A DNA stretch of 64,000 nt from Stieleria magnilauensis (GCA_007753675.1 CP036432.1:5554394-5618393), one strand, 5' to 3'; shown: positions 35,971 through 47,691, counted from the stretch's first letter. Notes: generated by a model from the letters alone, not told the origin. A program made the numbers and translations.

Positions 35971-37301
35971 GTGCTTCCCGAAAAACATTTCGAGACCGAA
36001 CGATGATCGCAGTGGCGATGACTCCGCCGATCGCGCTGCTGTTGTTCTGCGTCTCCGCAGCCGCAACCTGGAAAGCCGAATCGGCAAAGATCAGACCGAT
36101 GCTGGAGCAGTCGTTTCCGCCGGAGCTGATCGATTCGCCGGTCGCCCAGGCCGCCGACTATGCGGATCGGACGAGCAGGGAGCACACCCATTCGAGTCGC
36201 GAACTGGCCAGTGCAGTCAATGCGATCAACGAACAATATCACCTTTTGTTCGAAGTGCTCGACGAACAGGACGACCTCTTTGAGAATCTCGACGAAGAGC
36301 ACCCGCTCGACACCTACCTGGACGACTACTTGGCCGAAGCGGCACCGTTGCTGGAAATCATCAAACAGCTCAATCTGAACGAGGCCTCGATTTGGTACGC
36401 CAACGAATTCGGCAACCCCAACAGCTATTCCAGCGGACTGATCAACTTCCGCGGATTGCCCGAACTGTTGCGGATGGAATTTCGCGGCGCGGTCCGTGAC
36501 CAGCAGACCGACCGTGCGATGGAAGCATTCCGACTGTTTCAGGGACTCGGTATTGGACCAACCGACCAAGTCTCGCTCCGTCTCCTTCCTTTGGTCACGC
36601 AATCGATCGCCACGGGAATTTGGAGTGAATCCGAACTGGATGAAATCGTCCAACTGGTCAAGGCGTCACCGGATTTGAACCAGGCGTGGCAAAGCAGCAT
36701 TCGCTCGACCACGCTGGCGCAGGCACCTTGGTTGCTGCGTGGCGAAGTGGTCGAGACGTGGCGTCGTGATCCGACACCGAAAACGTTTGCCCCGAGTCTG
36801 CGACTCCAATGGCTCCAGCGCCAACAAGCATTCTCACGTGTCGGCGGGATCGGAACGTTTGACGCGATCAAACGTGTCATGAAATTGCAAGAGACGTTTC
36901 GTCGGGAATCTGGCTCTGGGTTGGACCTGGCGCTCCAAATCCCCACCTACAAACAATCCTACAGTCCGGGTCAATCGAAGGACTACTTGGCGACCGTCTA
37001 CACCCGAGTCGCAAACGAGCGCCGACACGCGCGAACAGCCGCCGCGGTGGCGAAGTACAAGCTGAAGTTCGGCCAATACCCGGTGACGCTCGACGATCTG
37101 ATCAAGGTGAACTTGCCCGCCAGCGCCGCGCTTGACCCGTTGGGTGTCCCATTTCACTTCGAGTCCGATGGAGAGACGTGCGAATTGGGAAATGCCGCGA
37201 TCTGGTTCACCGATAGCCGCGGATACAGCGGTTCGTTCGAAACCCGCGAAGGAACACTCTCCGCGATTCTGAAACAGTTTGTGGTGCTTCAGTTTCGGTA
37301 G
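35967..37301 (+). CDS. Membrane-anchored hypothetical protein of the ABC operon
   Basis: A 444-residue protein starting with the ATG inside the ATGA overlap at 35967-35970. It has one N-terminal membrane segment (MIAVAMTPPIALLLFCVSAA) and a soluble helical body. Near residue 350 is a block AAAVAKYKLKFGQYPVTLDD followed by DPLGVPFHFESDGETC, a motif seen at the C-terminus of many planctomycete exported proteins of unknown function. The coupling to the permease suggests it works with the transporter. No enzyme motif is visible. Confidence 0.78.
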   Translation: MSASRKTFRDRTMIAVAMTPPIALLLFCVSAAATWKAESAKIRPMLEQSFPPELIDSPVAQAADYADRTSREHTHSSRELASAVNAINEQYHLLFEVLDEQDDLFENLDEEHPLDTYLDDYLAEAAPLLEIIKQLNLNEASIWYANEFGNPNSYSSGLINFRGLPELLRMEFRGAVRDQQTDRAMEAFRLFQGLGIGPTDQVSLRLLPLVTQSIATGIWSESELDEIVQLVKASPDLNQAWQSSIRSTTLAQAPWLLRGEVVETWRRDPTPKTFAPSLRLQWLQRQQAFSRVGGIGTFDAIKRVMKLQETFRRESGSGLDLALQIPTYKQSYSPGQSKDYLATVYTRVANERRHARTAAAVAKYKLKFGQYPVTLDDLIKVNLPASAALDPLGVPFHFESDGETCELGNAAIWFTDSRGYSGSFETREGTLSAILKQFVVLQFR

Positions 37302-37343
37302 TCACCGTGGCGGGCTGTTGATCTGATCGTCACCGAAACAATC

Positions 37344-37422
37344 GTGAGCCGATGGCGCTAGCCACGGGCCTCCAAGGGCAACGTCGCCACCACTAGGCCC
37401 GCGGCTAGCGCCGACGGCTCAC
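37344..37422. repeat. Long imperfect palindrome (family G)
   Basis: Two 28-base arms, 37344-37371 and 37395-37422, match 25 of 28 positions as inverted repeats around a 23-base loop; the arms begin GTGAGCCGATGGCGCTAGCC. It follows the last gene of the ABC operon and could form a strong hairpin, possibly acting as a terminator. Confidence 0.85.
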
Positions 37423-37440
37423 TAAATCAACAGGCCGCGA

Positions 37441-37491
37441 ACCGTCCGGTTTGACATTGAAAGACCGGAGGGCTCGCGCCCTGCCGCTAAC
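37441..37491 (-). repeat. Dispersed palindromic repeat, family A, partial and inverted
   Basis: GGGCTCGCGCCCTGCCGCTA at the right end is the reverse complement of the family A start. The other half is reduced to ACCGTCCGGT. Confidence 0.8.
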
Positions 37492-37564
37492 AAAAGCCCC
37501 TCGTTTATCCCCAAAGTATGTGGCATTGGGCGCTAGCCTGGGCCGAGCTACTTTGGCAGTGCCG

Positions 37565-37594
37565 ATCCATAGCCTGGGGCAAGCAAACCGAGCA
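37565..37594 (-). repeat. Dispersed repeat, family E
   Basis: GCCTGGGGCAAGCAAACCGA is the inverted counterpart of the segment at 2692-2720. It ends two bases before the stop of the DUF255 gene on the minus strand. Confidence 0.7.
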
Positions 37595-37595
37595 T

Positions 37596-39962
<2,367 letters not shown>

Positions 39963-40036
39963 GACCATCACTTCACAAAGTCGTCCAGAACGGGTGGGGA
40001 CCACTCATTGTAGCGGCGATCGTCGACCCCATCGCG

Positions 40037-40120
40037 CCCAGCGGGACGCGTGAGCGACCGGCACCCCAGCGGGACGCGTCAGCGACCGGCATCCCAGCGG
40101 GACGCGTCAGCGACCGGCGC
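40037..40120 (+). repeat. Three tandem 28-base repeats (family D)
   Basis: Three near-identical 28-base units begin at 40037, 40065 and 40093, each with CCCAGCGGGACGCGT then AGCGACCGGC. They lie between the starts/stops of two minus-strand genes and code for nothing recognisable. A partly similar stretch occurs near 23505-23530. Confidence 0.85.
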
Positions 40121-40194
40121 GTGGTGAACTCTACACCCACACGCGCCACTGGCTCACGCCACGTCCGGAGACGCGGCATCGGCTTGATCGACTG

Positions 40195-41976
40195 CTACTG
40201 CAGGATCATGTCGTCGACGGTCATGCCGCCGGGGATCATCGGCAAGACGTGCTCTTGGTAGGGCACTTCGACGTCCAGGACGTAGGGGCCGGGATGGGCG
40301 ATCATTTCACGGATCGCACCTTCCAAATCGGCTTTCTTTCTCACCGTCGCCGCACCGCACCCATACCCTTGCGCAATTTTCACAAAGTCGGGATAACGCT
40401 CGGTGGCGTAAGAGAACCGTTCCGCGTCGCTGTTGCCGCTGGCTTCGTTGTGACTGATCGGTCCCAAGTAGGTGTGGGCCCGATTTCGATCCATGAAGCG
40501 ATCTTCCCACTGAACCACCATTCCCAGGTGCTGGTTGTTGAGCAAGAAGACTTTGACGGGCAATTCTTCGCAGAAACACGTCGCCAGTTCTTGGACGTTC
40601 ATCTGAAAACTGCCATCGCCGTCGATGTCGATGACCAATGAATTCGGCAGCGCCGCTTGAATCCCCATCGCACACGGCAATCCGAATCCCATCGTGCCCA
40701 GTCCGCTGCTGGAGTGCCAGGTGCGGGGGCGTCGGAATCGGTAGAACTGTGCCGCCCACATCTGGTGCTGTCCGACGCCGACGGAGATCTGGGCGTCCAT
40801 GTCCGCGGTGATGTCACTGAGCGTGCGGATCGCGTGTTGCTGCAAGATCCCGTCGAACTCGGTGTCGTACTTGAAGGGGTACTTCGCCTTGAGTTCTTTG
40901 CAATGCTCGCGCCAGGGTTCGATGTCGCACTTGGTGACGGTCTTGTTCAGGGCGTTGAGCACTTGTTTGACGTCGCCGCGAACCGGGATGTGGGCTTCCT
41001 TGTTCTTGTTCAGTTCGGAACCGTCGATGTCAACGTGGATGATCTTGGCGTCCTTGGCGAACGCTTCGACTTTCCCGGTCACGCGGTCGTCAAAACGAAC
41101 GCCCAACGCGATCAACAGGTCGCAATCCCGGACGGCATAATTGGCGTACGCCGCGCCGTGCATCCCCAACCAGTCCAGGGAGTTTTCGTTGTCCGGCGGT
41201 ACCGCACCAATGCCCATCACGGTGGTCACGGTCGGAATGCCCGTCTTGTTGATGAACTCGTTGAGCTCTTCGCTGGCGTTGCCCAAGATGATTCCGCCGC
41301 CGGCGTAGATCATCGGACGACGGGCGAGTCGGATCGCGGCGGTGAGCTGACGAATCGTCTCGCTGGCCACCGGCGGGGGCGCCGCTTCGTAGCCGGGCAG
41401 ATTCATCGGCGGATCCAAATCCAAGTTGCTCGTCACGTCGGACAATTGGACGTCCTTGGGCAAATCGACCAACACCGGCCCGGGGCGACCGCTACTGGCG
41501 ATGTGGAACGCCTCCTTCATCACTCGCGGCAATTCGCTGATGTTGGTGACCAGGTAGTGGTGCTTGGTGATTCCGCGGCAAACCTCGACCATCGGTGTTT
41601 CTTGGAACGCGTCCGATCCGATCGCTCGGGTGGGAACCTGGGCGGTCAGACAGACCATCGGAATGCTGTCCAGTTTGGCGTCAGCGATGGCGGTGACCAG
41701 GTTCGTGGCGCCCGGACCGCTAGTAGCCAGCACCACGCCGACCCGACCGGTCGAACGGGCGTAACCTTGGGCGGCAAACGCCCCCCCCTGTTCGTGACGC
41801 GGCAAAATTGTCCGGATCGAATCGCCGTAACGCGTCAGGGCCTGGTGCAACGGCATGCTGCATCCGCCCGGATAGGCGAATAGTACATCGACCCCGTGAT
41901 CTACCAGTGATTTGACAATGATGTCGGCTCCGGTCATCACGCGGTTTTCAGTGTTGGCAGCTTTTGCGGTGCTCAT
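40195..41976 (-). CDS. ilvB: Acetolactate synthase large (catalytic) subunit
   Basis: A 593-residue ThDP enzyme that condenses two pyruvates (or pyruvate with 2-oxobutyrate) in the first common step of branched-chain amino acid synthesis. Visible features: the catalytic glutamate E62 in [15 protein letters not shown], the central domain [13 protein letters not shown] and [13 protein letters not shown], and the ThDP/Mg motif [14 protein letters not shown] followed by [15 protein letters not shown]. The ATG at 41976 is chosen over 42036. No ilvN (regulatory subunit) or ilvC gene is adjacent, unlike many bacteria. A 145-base gap separates it from the divergent crcB. Confidence 0.96.
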   Translation of the reverse strand: MSTAKAANTENRVMTGADIIVKSLVDHGVDVLFAYPGGCSMPLHQALTRYGDSIRTILPRHEQGGAFAAQGYARSTGRVGVVLATSGPGATNLVTAIADAKLDSIPMVCLTAQVPTRAIGSDAFQETPMVEVCRGITKHHYLVTNISELPRVMKEAFHIASSGRPGPVLVDLPKDVQLSDVTSNLDLDPPMNLPGYEAAPPPVASETIRQLTAAIRLARRPMIYAGGGIILGNASEELNEFINKTGIPTVTTVMGIGAVPPDNENSLDWLGMHGAAYANYAVRDCDLLIALGVRFDDRVTGKVEAFAKDAKIIHVDIDGSELNKNKEAHIPVRGDVKQVLNALNKTVTKCDIEPWREHCKELKAKYPFKYDTEFDGILQQHAIRTLSDITADMDAQISVGVGQHQMWAAQFYRFRRPRTWHSSSGLGTMGFGLPCAMGIQAALPNSLVIDIDGDGSFQMNVQELATCFCEELPVKVFLLNNQHLGMVVQWEDRFMDRNRAHTYLGPISHNEASGNSDAERFSYATERYPDFVKIAQGYGCGAATVRKKADLEGAIREMIAHPGPYVLDVEVPYQEHVLPMIPGGMTVDDMILQ

Positions 41977-42121
41977 GAGTGGGAAATTGCTAGGACGAAA
42001 TGGAAATGGAGACGTCGAAAGTAGAAAAACTGACATTTACGTGGCAGGGAGAACTTCCGAACCTAGCTGCTAACGTAAGTGGGGGCCGAAGCTTAGGCAA
42101 TGCGAAAAACACCCGGCAAAG

Positions 42122-42514
42122 ATGACTAGTTGGTTCAATTTGGCAGCAATCGCCTTGGGCGGAGCGATCGGATCGCTCTGCCGATACGGCCTGACACTCA
42201 CCGCGGCGGCGCTGCCGGGCGGGTCGACGATGCTGGGAACCACGATCGCCAATCTCGTCGGATGCGGCCTCTTGGGGGCGTTGTCTTCCCTTGACCCGAC
42301 GCAATCGGAGTCCATTGAGCGATTAATGCTTGCCCTCCGGGTCGGATTCCTGGGCTCGTTGACCACGTTTTCCACGTTCACGGCCGAGTCGTCGATGCTC
42401 GCCGGCGAGGGACGCTGGGGGGCATCGGGCATCTACGTCCTGGCCAACTTGATCCTCGGCTATTTGGCGCTGATTCTCGCGGGCCACCTGGTCAGGTGGT
42501 GGATTCAAACATGA
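42122..42514 (+). CDS. crcB: CrcB/Fluc fluoride ion channel
   Basis: A 130-residue four-helix membrane protein of the Fluc family, a dual-topology dimer that exports fluoride. Motifs: GGAIGSLCRYGL, GTTIANLVGCGLLG (Asn lining the pore region) and GFLGSLTTFSTF. The Phe and Thr residues of TTFSTF are the family hallmark. I looked for a fluoride riboswitch upstream and did not find one. The stop overlaps the next gene by ATGA. Confidence 0.95.
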   Translation: MTSWFNLAAIALGGAIGSLCRYGLTLTAAALPGGSTMLGTTIANLVGCGLLGALSSLDPTQSESIERLMLALRVGFLGSLTTFSTFTAESSMLAGEGRWGASGIYVLANLILGYLALILAGHLVRWWIQT

Positions 42515-45500
42515 ACGGCGGAACTTTGATGCACCAGACAGACCACAACCATGGACGCCGCCACCCTCATCCGAGGGCGGAGACACCCACCGCAGCCCCC
42601 CTTCCCACCACCGCCGTTGCCGGTCGCCTCGGCATTCCACGGCCTCCCCGCGAGTGGGCCACTTGGATCGCCGCGATCCTGTTGTTCGCGCTCGTCGGCA
42701 CGCCGTCAGCCCTTGCCCAGCCAGCTCCCAACGGCCCCGACACCCTGCGATCGCTGCCGCCCATTCAAGCCATCCCGATCACGTCAGGCGCCGGCTCCAA
42801 AGGCACCGCCCCGACCGCGCTGACGTCTCCGCCCTATTGCGATAGCGACACCCTACGAGCCTCCGCGACGATTCGAGCCTTGCAGTTTTGGGGCCAGGAT
42901 CGTGGCGTTGCAGTCGGCGACCACGGCAGCATCGTTGTCACTGCCGATGGCGGACGATCATGGAAGGAGGTGGAAAGCGGGGTGCAGTGCCGACTCAATG
43001 ACGTCCTGTGGGTCGATGACCGTCGAGTCGTCGCCCTCGGCGGCGGCGTGGACGTGGTCACCCGAATCAGCCGCGGCGTCATTTTGGTCAGCCAGGATGC
43101 CGGAGCGTCGTGGCGTCGATCGGGCGATTCCGAGCTGCCGTTGCTGCACTCGATCGAACGCACCCGTGGTAACCACTCCGGCGACCGGCGTGCTTCCATC
43201 ACCGCCGTCGGCGCCCCGGATCCGATCACCGGCGCCACCTCGTTTCAGTCGCGCGACGGCGGACGAAGCTGGCAATCCATGCTCGACCCGCAAGCGACTG
43301 CAACGACCGACTCACTGTCACGCAACACACTGCCACGCAACGCACTGTCAGGCTCGTCGATCCGGCCGACCGCGACCGCGGAACAGTCGGCGAGCTTGTC
43401 CGACCGAGTCAACACGCGATCGATCATCCGCGCCTCGTGTCGTCTGGACGATCAAACGACCTTGTGTGCCGGCGACCATGGAAACATTTTTCGATCGACC
43501 GATGGCGGACGAACCTGGTCGGTCGTGCGGTCGACCGACGCGCCGCAAGGCCCGCCCGGATCCTGCGCGATGTTGGTGATCGCCGCCAACGAAGACCAGA
43601 TCCCGTGGACGTTGATCGGACGCGAAACATTGGAAAAACGATTGCGTTGCAATCTGATCGTCGGGACGCGCTCCCCACCGACGTCTCATTCATTGGACCA
43701 AGCCGCGATGAGACTCGGTGTCGCGGCGGTGGACTCGTTTCCGGCCGCTGACGAAAACGATTCGCTGGTGACACTGCGACGTTGGATCGACGTCCACCAG
43801 CCACCGATCCTTGCCCTCAGCGACGCACTGCCTGCGGAAACCAAAACGGCGCTGCTGCAACACGCTGTCGCCGGCGGTACCGAAAAAGTGGTCGAGTTCG
43901 CATTGCACGGACGCGGCGAGACGCTTTTGCACGACAGCGCGATGCTTCCCGACAGCGGCGTGCTGGCGGGTGACTTCGCCGCAGACGGCTTGATGTTGGT
44001 GTCTGATTTCGAACTCGCCACCGGCGCCGAAGCCGCAGAGAACCCTTGGGTCGCCATCAACACCCGTTACAGCGGAGGTTCCCAACTCGCACGCGGCGAC
44101 AGTCTAGGTCTGGGCGTTCGCCTGAACCGTGGGCATCGCTTGCCGCCGCGCCAGAGCAAAGCCAGTCGCCGAAGATTGAACATCATCCAAGGGAGACTGA
44201 AACAGCAGGCGGCCATCACCGAGTTGCTGATGACGCAAACGGGCGCATCACAACAGGTGACGCCCGATGAGTTCGCCGAAGCGCTGAGCCGACTGCTGGA
44301 TCAAACCAGCCGCGAAGATCAATTTCGGTCCGCCTGGTCGATCGCGCGACGGTCGATCGGTCAACCGAACCCGATCGCGGTGTGGAATGAGATCGCGCGC
44401 CGATTCAGCGATTCCTCCGCCGCCCAGCTTCTGGGACTCCACGCCCGCGCACGCCAACAGAGCCAGGAATGGGACCGGCATCGGGCGCTGATCAACCGCC
44501 TGCGTTCGGCGGGCGAACCGACCGCCTCGGGCGAACCTGCCGCAACGCCCTTCAGCAACGTCCAATCGCTGCCCGACGCTGCCCAAGAACTGTTGCCGAC
44601 CGGCGGCGGTCATGCAGCTATCGTTTCGCCGTTCCAATCCAACCGCAGTGCGACCCCGGATTCGCAACCGGCCGTGATCCAAGCCTCCGCGGCACTGCCC
44701 CTCGGCAATCACCGATTCAACGGCCTGCACCGACCCAATAGCCTGCTCACCCCCTTTCGCCAGGCATCCGAACACACGGCGGATCACCAAATCGATCTGG
44801 CCTGGCAAATGCACCCGGTTCGCTTGATCGTCGAAGACGCGTTGGCTCGGCACCCGCGAAACGCAACCGAGCAGGCCGCAAGCGAGCAGGCCACAACCGA
44901 GCAGACCGATGAAGCCCCCACCGAAGACCCCGTGGCCGAACACGACTTCTCCGCCGACGTGCGTCGTATCGCCGATCACCGGTCGCCCTGGTCCAGTTTG
45001 CTTCAGCCGTCTTCACGCCAAACCGCGATCGCCGCAAGAACCGTTGAACCTCCGCGGTTGGACGGCCGGCTCGACGAATTGCTCTGGAACGCCCCAGGGA
45101 TCCGATCCGCGCAAACACGAGGCCGGAGACCACTGACGCTTCGGTTCGCTTGGGACGAACAGTATCTGTACGTCGCGGTTCAGGGTCCCGCCGAACACTT
45201 CGTCTCGACGGATGATTCCCAGCCGGTGGGACGCCGCGATGCGGACCTGACGCAATCGGATCGCGTCACGTTGGGCTTCGACATCGACCGCGATCTGCTG
45301 ACCGCGATGAACCTCAGCTTCACCCGCCGGGGGCAAACGCACGACGACTTGGACGGCTCGGACCGCTGGAACCCCACGTGGTACGTCGCAACCCATGCGT
45401 CCGACGACGGCGTCCTGACCGCCGAAATCGCGATCGAACAACGCAGTCTGGCGGTGTCGCTGCGAGAGGGAGACACCTGGTTCGTCGAAGCCCAGTCGCT

Positions 45501-45573
45501 CGCCGCCGGCCGACCGAGACGCTACCACCTGATGCCCGATCCGCTAACACGCGTGCGCGTCGATTTTCGCTAA
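42511..45573 (+). CDS. Large exported beta-propeller (Ycf48/BNR-like) protein with CBM9-like C-terminus
   Basis: A 1020-residue protein. The membrane/signal segment is WIAAILLFALVGTPSALA at about 50-70. The N-terminal third has repeated sialidase/BNR-type motifs (VGDHGSIVVTADGGRSWKEV, LVSQDAGASWRRS, SRDGGRSWQSM, NIFRSTDGGRTWSVV), as in Ycf48/HCF136-like propellers. The middle is helical. The last roughly 180 residues resemble a family 9 carbohydrate-binding (DOMON-like) domain (PRLDGRLDELLWNAPG, LRFAWDEQYLYVAVQ, DRVTLGFDIDRD). Its ATG overlaps the crcB stop, so it is coupled to the fluoride channel, an odd partnership. Function unknown; a glycan- or protein-binding surface role is a guess. 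Confidence 0.78.
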   Translation: MNGGTLMHQTDHNHGRRHPHPRAETPTAAPLPTTAVAGRLGIPRPPREWATWIAAILLFALVGTPSALAQPAPNGPDTLRSLPPIQAIPITSGAGSKGTAPTALTSPPYCDSDTLRASATIRALQFWGQDRGVAVGDHGSIVVTADGGRSWKEVESGVQCRLNDVLWVDDRRVVALGGGVDVVTRISRGVILVSQDAGASWRRSGDSELPLLHSIERTRGNHSGDRRASITAVGAPDPITGATSFQSRDGGRSWQSMLDPQATATTDSLSRNTLPRNALSGSSIRPTATAEQSASLSDRVNTRSIIRASCRLDDQTTLCAGDHGNIFRSTDGGRTWSVVRSTDAPQGPPGSCAMLVIAANEDQIPWTLIGRETLEKRLRCNLIVGTRSPPTSHSLDQAAMRLGVAAVDSFPAADENDSLVTLRRWIDVHQPPILALSDALPAETKTALLQHAVAGGTEKVVEFALHGRGETLLHDSAMLPDSGVLAGDFAADGLMLVSDFELATGAEAAENPWVAINTRYSGGSQLARGDSLGLGVRLNRGHRLPPRQSKASRRRLNIIQGRLKQQAAITELLMTQTGASQQVTPDEFAEALSRLLDQTSREDQFRSAWSIARRSIGQPNPIAVWNEIARRFSDSSAAQLLGLHARARQQSQEWDRHRALINRLRSAGEPTASGEPAATPFSNVQSLPDAAQELLPTGGGHAAIVSPFQSNRSATPDSQPAVIQASAALPLGNHRFNGLHRPNSLLTPFRQASEHTADHQIDLAWQMHPVRLIVEDALARHPRNATEQAASEQATTEQTDEAPTEDPVAEHDFSADVRRIADHRSPWSSLLQPSSRQTAIAARTVEPPRLDGRLDELLWNAPGIRSAQTRGRRPLTLRFAWDEQYLYVAVQGPAEHFVSTDDSQPVGRRDADLTQSDRVTLGFDIDRDLLTAMNLSFTRRGQTHDDLDGSDRWNPTWYVATHASDDGVLTAEIAIEQRSLAVSLREGDTWFVEAQSLAAGRPRRYHLMPDPLTRVRVDFR

Positions 45574-45725
45574 GACGGCTCGCGCCGTTCCGCCATCTTC
45601 ATCAGTTTTTGTTAGCGGCAGGGCGCAAGCCCTCCGGCAGTTGTTGTTAGCGGCAGGGCGCGAGCCCTCCGGTCCTTCAAGCTGCTTTGCAACTGCCACC
45701 GGACGGCTCGCGCCGTTCCGCTAAC
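45574..45725 (+). repeat. Cluster of family A repeats
   Basis: A partial end (CGGCTCGCGCCGTTCCG at 45576-45592), a half element at 45611-45638 and a complete palindromic copy at 45646-45725 stand in a row directly after the propeller gene. The half and full copies both begin GTTAGCGGCAGGGCGC. Confidence 0.85.
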
Positions 45726-45778
45726 ACTGGTAGTTGTTGTCATCGGCATTGGCTCTACGCCAACTGGCGGATCCCCTA

Positions 45779-45897
45779 CTAACCGCTAACCGCTAATTGC
45801 TAATTGCTAATTGCTAATTGCTAACTGCTAATTGCTAATTGCTAATTGCTAACCGCTAACCGCTAACCGCTAATTGCTAACTGCTAACTGCTAACTG
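45779..45897. repeat. Heptanucleotide tandem array, 17 copies
   Basis: Seventeen uninterrupted 7-base units in three variants, CTAACCG, CTAATTG and CTAACTG, run up to the last base before the treZ stop codon. The next three bases, CTA, would continue the array and are the reverse complement of the TAG stop. All variants keep CTAA..G and vary only at positions 5 and 6. Such arrays often vary in copy number between strains. Confidence 0.97.
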
Positions 45898-47691
45898 CTA
45901 CCCCCAATAAACCCTGGCGTGGTTGGAATGCAAACCACCGTCCCCCGACTCTGCACGCGAATCCAGAATCAACTCGCCATCGAAATCAACGTCGATCGCA
46001 TCATCTGGTTCGATCAGCGGTGAAAGCCGAACGGCGACGGTTAGCATCTCGTTGCCGTCGGCATAGCGAAGCAGGTACAGACTCTTTTCCAAGTCGGTTT
46101 CGACCGTCAAGTTGGCATCGACCAGCAAACCACTTGCACGACACCGTTTCCGCCATTCGATCAACCGGCGATACCACTGCAACGTCACCGCATCGCCGTC
46201 GGCACGGGAACCAATCTTGGCGGCACTGAACGAAGCGGGATCGGTTGGCAGGACGCCAAAATCCCAGTCGTGTTGCGGATACTCACGGCGACGCCCCTTG
46301 ACGACCGCGTCGCGCAACTCTTGATCGGAAAAATCGACGAAGAACCGAAACGGATGTTCGCATGCGAACTCTTCGCCCATGAACAACATCGGGATCGCCG
46401 GCAACAGCATCATCAGCGCCGCGGCTGCTCGCTGGGCGTCGGCGGACGTGAGCTGGTGCAAGCGGACACCGAGGGGATGGTTGCCGATGAAATCGTGGTT
46501 CTGAATCGAATACACCAAGGCATGCGTGTCGACACGGCTGGAGGGCGTCGATCGTCGGCGTTCGTTTCGCAGCGTGCCTTCGTAAACGTATCCGTGCCGC
46601 AACGTGTGGTCCAAATCGGTTTTGGCGACGTAAGGACGATGGCAAAGCTGTTCGCCGGGGCGGAGAACAGAGAACGTGCTGTGCAAAAAGTCGTCGCACC
46701 ACATCGCGTCAAAACCGATCCCGCCGCTCTCACGTGGGACCGTCATCTCGGGATCATAGACGTTGGATTCGGCGATCAGCATCACGTCGCGTTGATTTTG
46801 CCGCGACCAGAACGCCACTTCGTCACGGATCTCGGCGGCCACATGTGGCTCACGATCATCCGCCATGCAATGAATCGCGTCGACGCGCAACCCATCCAGG
46901 TGAAATTCGTCCAACCAGTACACCGCGTTGGCGGCAAAGAAGCGTCGCACCGCGTCACCGTGAACGGGATCATCGAAATTCGGAGCATCGCCCCAAACGG
47001 TCCGATGTTTCGACGAAAGGTAAGGACCAAATTCAGACAAATAGTTGCCTTCCGGTCCCAGGTGGTTGTAAACGACATCCAAAAACACGGCCAAGCCCGC
47101 CGCGTGTGCGGCGTCGACGAAGCGGCGAAAGTCGTCTGGAGTCCCGAAGGCGTTCATCGGGGCAAACAACGCGACGCCGTCGTAGCCCCAATTCCAGCGG
47201 CCGGCTGATGCCGCGACCGGCATCAACTCGATCGCCGTGATCCCTAATTCCACGAGTTCAGCAATTCGATCGATCGCCGCGGCAAACGTTCCTGCGTCGG
47301 TAAAGGTCCCGACGTGAAGCTCGTAAATGATCAGCTCGTCGCGCCTCGGGGCGCGATAGTCGTGGTCGGTCCAGTCAAAGCTCGGATCAACGACCTCGCT
47401 CGGTCCGTGAACCCCTTGGGGCTGAAATCGTGACGCCGGATCCGGTCGCCGCGGCCCGCCGTCGACGCGATAAAAATAACGCGATCCCGCCGTGACTCCG
47501 GCGACCGTGGCGTGATGATAACCGACCGAATCCTTGGTCATTTCGATCGCTTGCGGCCCATCGACCACGTCGATGTTGACGCGATCGGCCAGCGGCGCCC
47601 AAACCGAAAAACTCGTTGACCCATCGGCCAACGGTCGAGCCCCCAGGTGTTGGTGCACTTCGATCGCAGGGCAATTATGAATATCAATCAT
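45898..47691 (-). CDS. treZ: Malto-oligosyltrehalose trehalohydrolase
   Basis: A 597-residue GH13 enzyme that releases trehalose from maltooligosyltrehalose. The N-terminal E-set domain (TSFSVWAPLADRVNIDV) leads to the barrel: ELHVGTFTDAGTF, ELMPVAASAGRWNWGYDGVA, LDVVYNHLGPEGNYL, GLRVDAIHCMAD with the nucleophile Asp, LIAESNVYDP with the acid/base Glu, and SIQNHDFIGNHPLG. The frame reaches 47937, but 47691 gives the usual length. The usual partner treY (maltooligosyltrehalose synthase) is not adjacent or elsewhere in the window. Its stop codon abuts the heptamer array. Confidence 0.95.
   Translation of the reverse strand: MIDIHNCPAIEVHQHLGARPLADGSTSFSVWAPLADRVNIDVVDGPQAIEMTKDSVGYHHATVAGVTAGSRYFYRVDGGPRRPDPASRFQPQGVHGPSEVVDPSFDWTDHDYRAPRRDELIIYELHVGTFTDAGTFAAAIDRIAELVELGITAIELMPVAASAGRWNWGYDGVALFAPMNAFGTPDDFRRFVDAAHAAGLAVFLDVVYNHLGPEGNYLSEFGPYLSSKHRTVWGDAPNFDDPVHGDAVRRFFAANAVYWLDEFHLDGLRVDAIHCMADDREPHVAAEIRDEVAFWSRQNQRDVMLIAESNVYDPEMTVPRESGGIGFDAMWCDDFLHSTFSVLRPGEQLCHRPYVAKTDLDHTLRHGYVYEGTLRNERRRSTPSSRVDTHALVYSIQNHDFIGNHPLGVRLHQLTSADAQRAAAALMMLLPAIPMLFMGEEFACEHPFRFFVDFSDQELRDAVVKGRRREYPQHDWDFGVLPTDPASFSAAKIGSRADGDAVTLQWYRRLIEWRKRCRASGLLVDANLTVETDLEKSLYLLRYADGNEMLTVAVRLSPLIEPDDAIDVDFDGELILDSRAESGDGGLHSNHARVYWG

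Noticed and set aside
41977..42121. Fluoride riboswitch before crcB
   Set aside because: The conserved GGNGAUGG and pseudoknot segments of the crcB RNA motif are not present.
45779..45897. CRISPR-like array
   Set aside because: Units are 7 bases with no spacers and no cas genes; it is a simple tandem repeat.
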